A DNA stretch of 64,000 nt from Fratercula arctica (taxonomy: Eukaryota; Chordata; Aves; Charadriiformes; Alcidae): NCBI GenBank assembly GCA_947846985.1, contig CANTUZ010000008.1:39450817-39514816 (forward strand), read 5' to 3'. The notes beneath the pieces are model-generated. The model saw only the letters and a list, made by a program, of their open reading frames with translations. It had not been told where the DNA came from and searched no databases. This document shows, one piece after another, positions 63,501 through 64,000 of this stretch. Each line of letters begins with the position of its first letter. The first letter of the stretch is position 1. A program made the translations under genes and the position numbers.

Positions 63501-64000
63501 GCACGCAAGGAGAAGCTGGGCCACCGGGGAGGGTGGGTGGGTGATGGGGGTCCAGCTTTCCTGCGGAAAGCCTTATAGCACTGAAGGGAGAGGCCAAGGG
63601 CGCTGAGCCAGCCCACCTCATCGGGCGCCAGGCAGAAAAACAACAGCCCTCTTTTTACAAGAAACATCCAAAGGTTTCCAAGCTTGTCTGAAAGATTTTA
63701 GTGGGAGGGGTGGGGGAATATTATTACATGTTAATCTTCAGTAGCATGGCCAAGCAGATAGCCATCTTCCTCCTCCACCACGCCTGACCCCAGGAGAGGC
63801 AGTGGCCATGTCTGCTCACTCAGGATGACTAAAGCAGACAGCCCAGGGTTTGATCCAGTTTTTCACAGCCCGGTATTGCACCCATGCCATGTTCCTTCTG
63901 CAAGGAAAAGGCCCGGGGGTTGCTTTTTGCCAGCGCATCTCACCCCAAATCAAGGGCAGTCACCACAGTGGCACCCATGTGAAAATTCACCCTGTTTTAT
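60543..64000. other. Intergenic, no gene seen
   Basis: Unique sequence with an A run at 62849-62858. I recognise no gene, RNA or mobile element. The window end is arbitrary, so a feature could continue beyond 64000. Confidence 0.6.

Noticed and set aside
1..64000. CRISPR arrays, bacterial operons, tRNA or rRNA genes
   Set aside because: The sequence is vertebrate. The tandem arrays lack unique spacers, and no tRNA or rRNA signature was seen on reading both strands.

Overview
The window looks like bird nuclear DNA. It has many 3'-end fragments of CR1 LINE retrotransposons, with the typical ATTCTGTG/ATTCTATG-type 3' tails. It has few other recognisable interspersed repeats, long homopolymer runs, and one intact vertebrate gene inside a GC-rich CpG island. 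CR1 also occurs in crocodilians and turtles, so bird is the most likely call but not a proven one. I cannot name the species.

The only gene I can support is ARL4C (25238-25816, + strand). It is an intronless coding sequence for a 192-residue ARF-family small GTPase, with all G-box motifs, an N-myristoylation signal and a C-terminal basic tail. Upstream lie a CpG island with several GC boxes (about 24890-25237), a perfect MEF2-type motif (24800-24809) and a minisatellite of seven 65-bp units (24244-24698). Downstream, about 3 kb reaches a well-placed poly(A) signal at 28847 and is probably the 3' UTR. That stretch is crowded with G homopolymers on the transcribed-sense strand.

The rest is intergenic. 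The left flank (1-24.2 kb) holds CR1 fragments at 3.2, 5.2, 13.4-14.3 and 14.5-15.0 kb. The 13.4-14.3 kb copy still carries a broken remnant of the CR1 ORF2 C-terminus. From 15.0 to 32.9 kb I see no CR1 at all, and ARL4C sits inside that gap. The right flank (28.9-64 kb) has CR1 fragments at 32.9, 40.3, 42.3, 54.8, 57.0 and 57.8 kb. It also has a 273-bp direct duplication (33842-34114 and 35307-35579) and a second minisatellite of seven 38-bp units (60277-60542). Several AT-rich, homeodomain/GATA-motif-rich islands stand out from the GC-richer surroundings (for example 7.4, 17.6, 21.6, 22.4 and 49.9-50.1 kb). They are candidate distal regulatory elements, which would fit a single developmental gene in a gene-poor region, but this rests on composition only.

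I found no convincing second protein-coding gene, tRNA, rRNA, CRISPR array or novel gene system. The most interesting items are structural: the two minisatellites, the recent local duplication, the CR1 inverted repeat, the CR1-free zone, the G-tract-rich putative 3' UTR and a strong-context five-codon upstream ORF.
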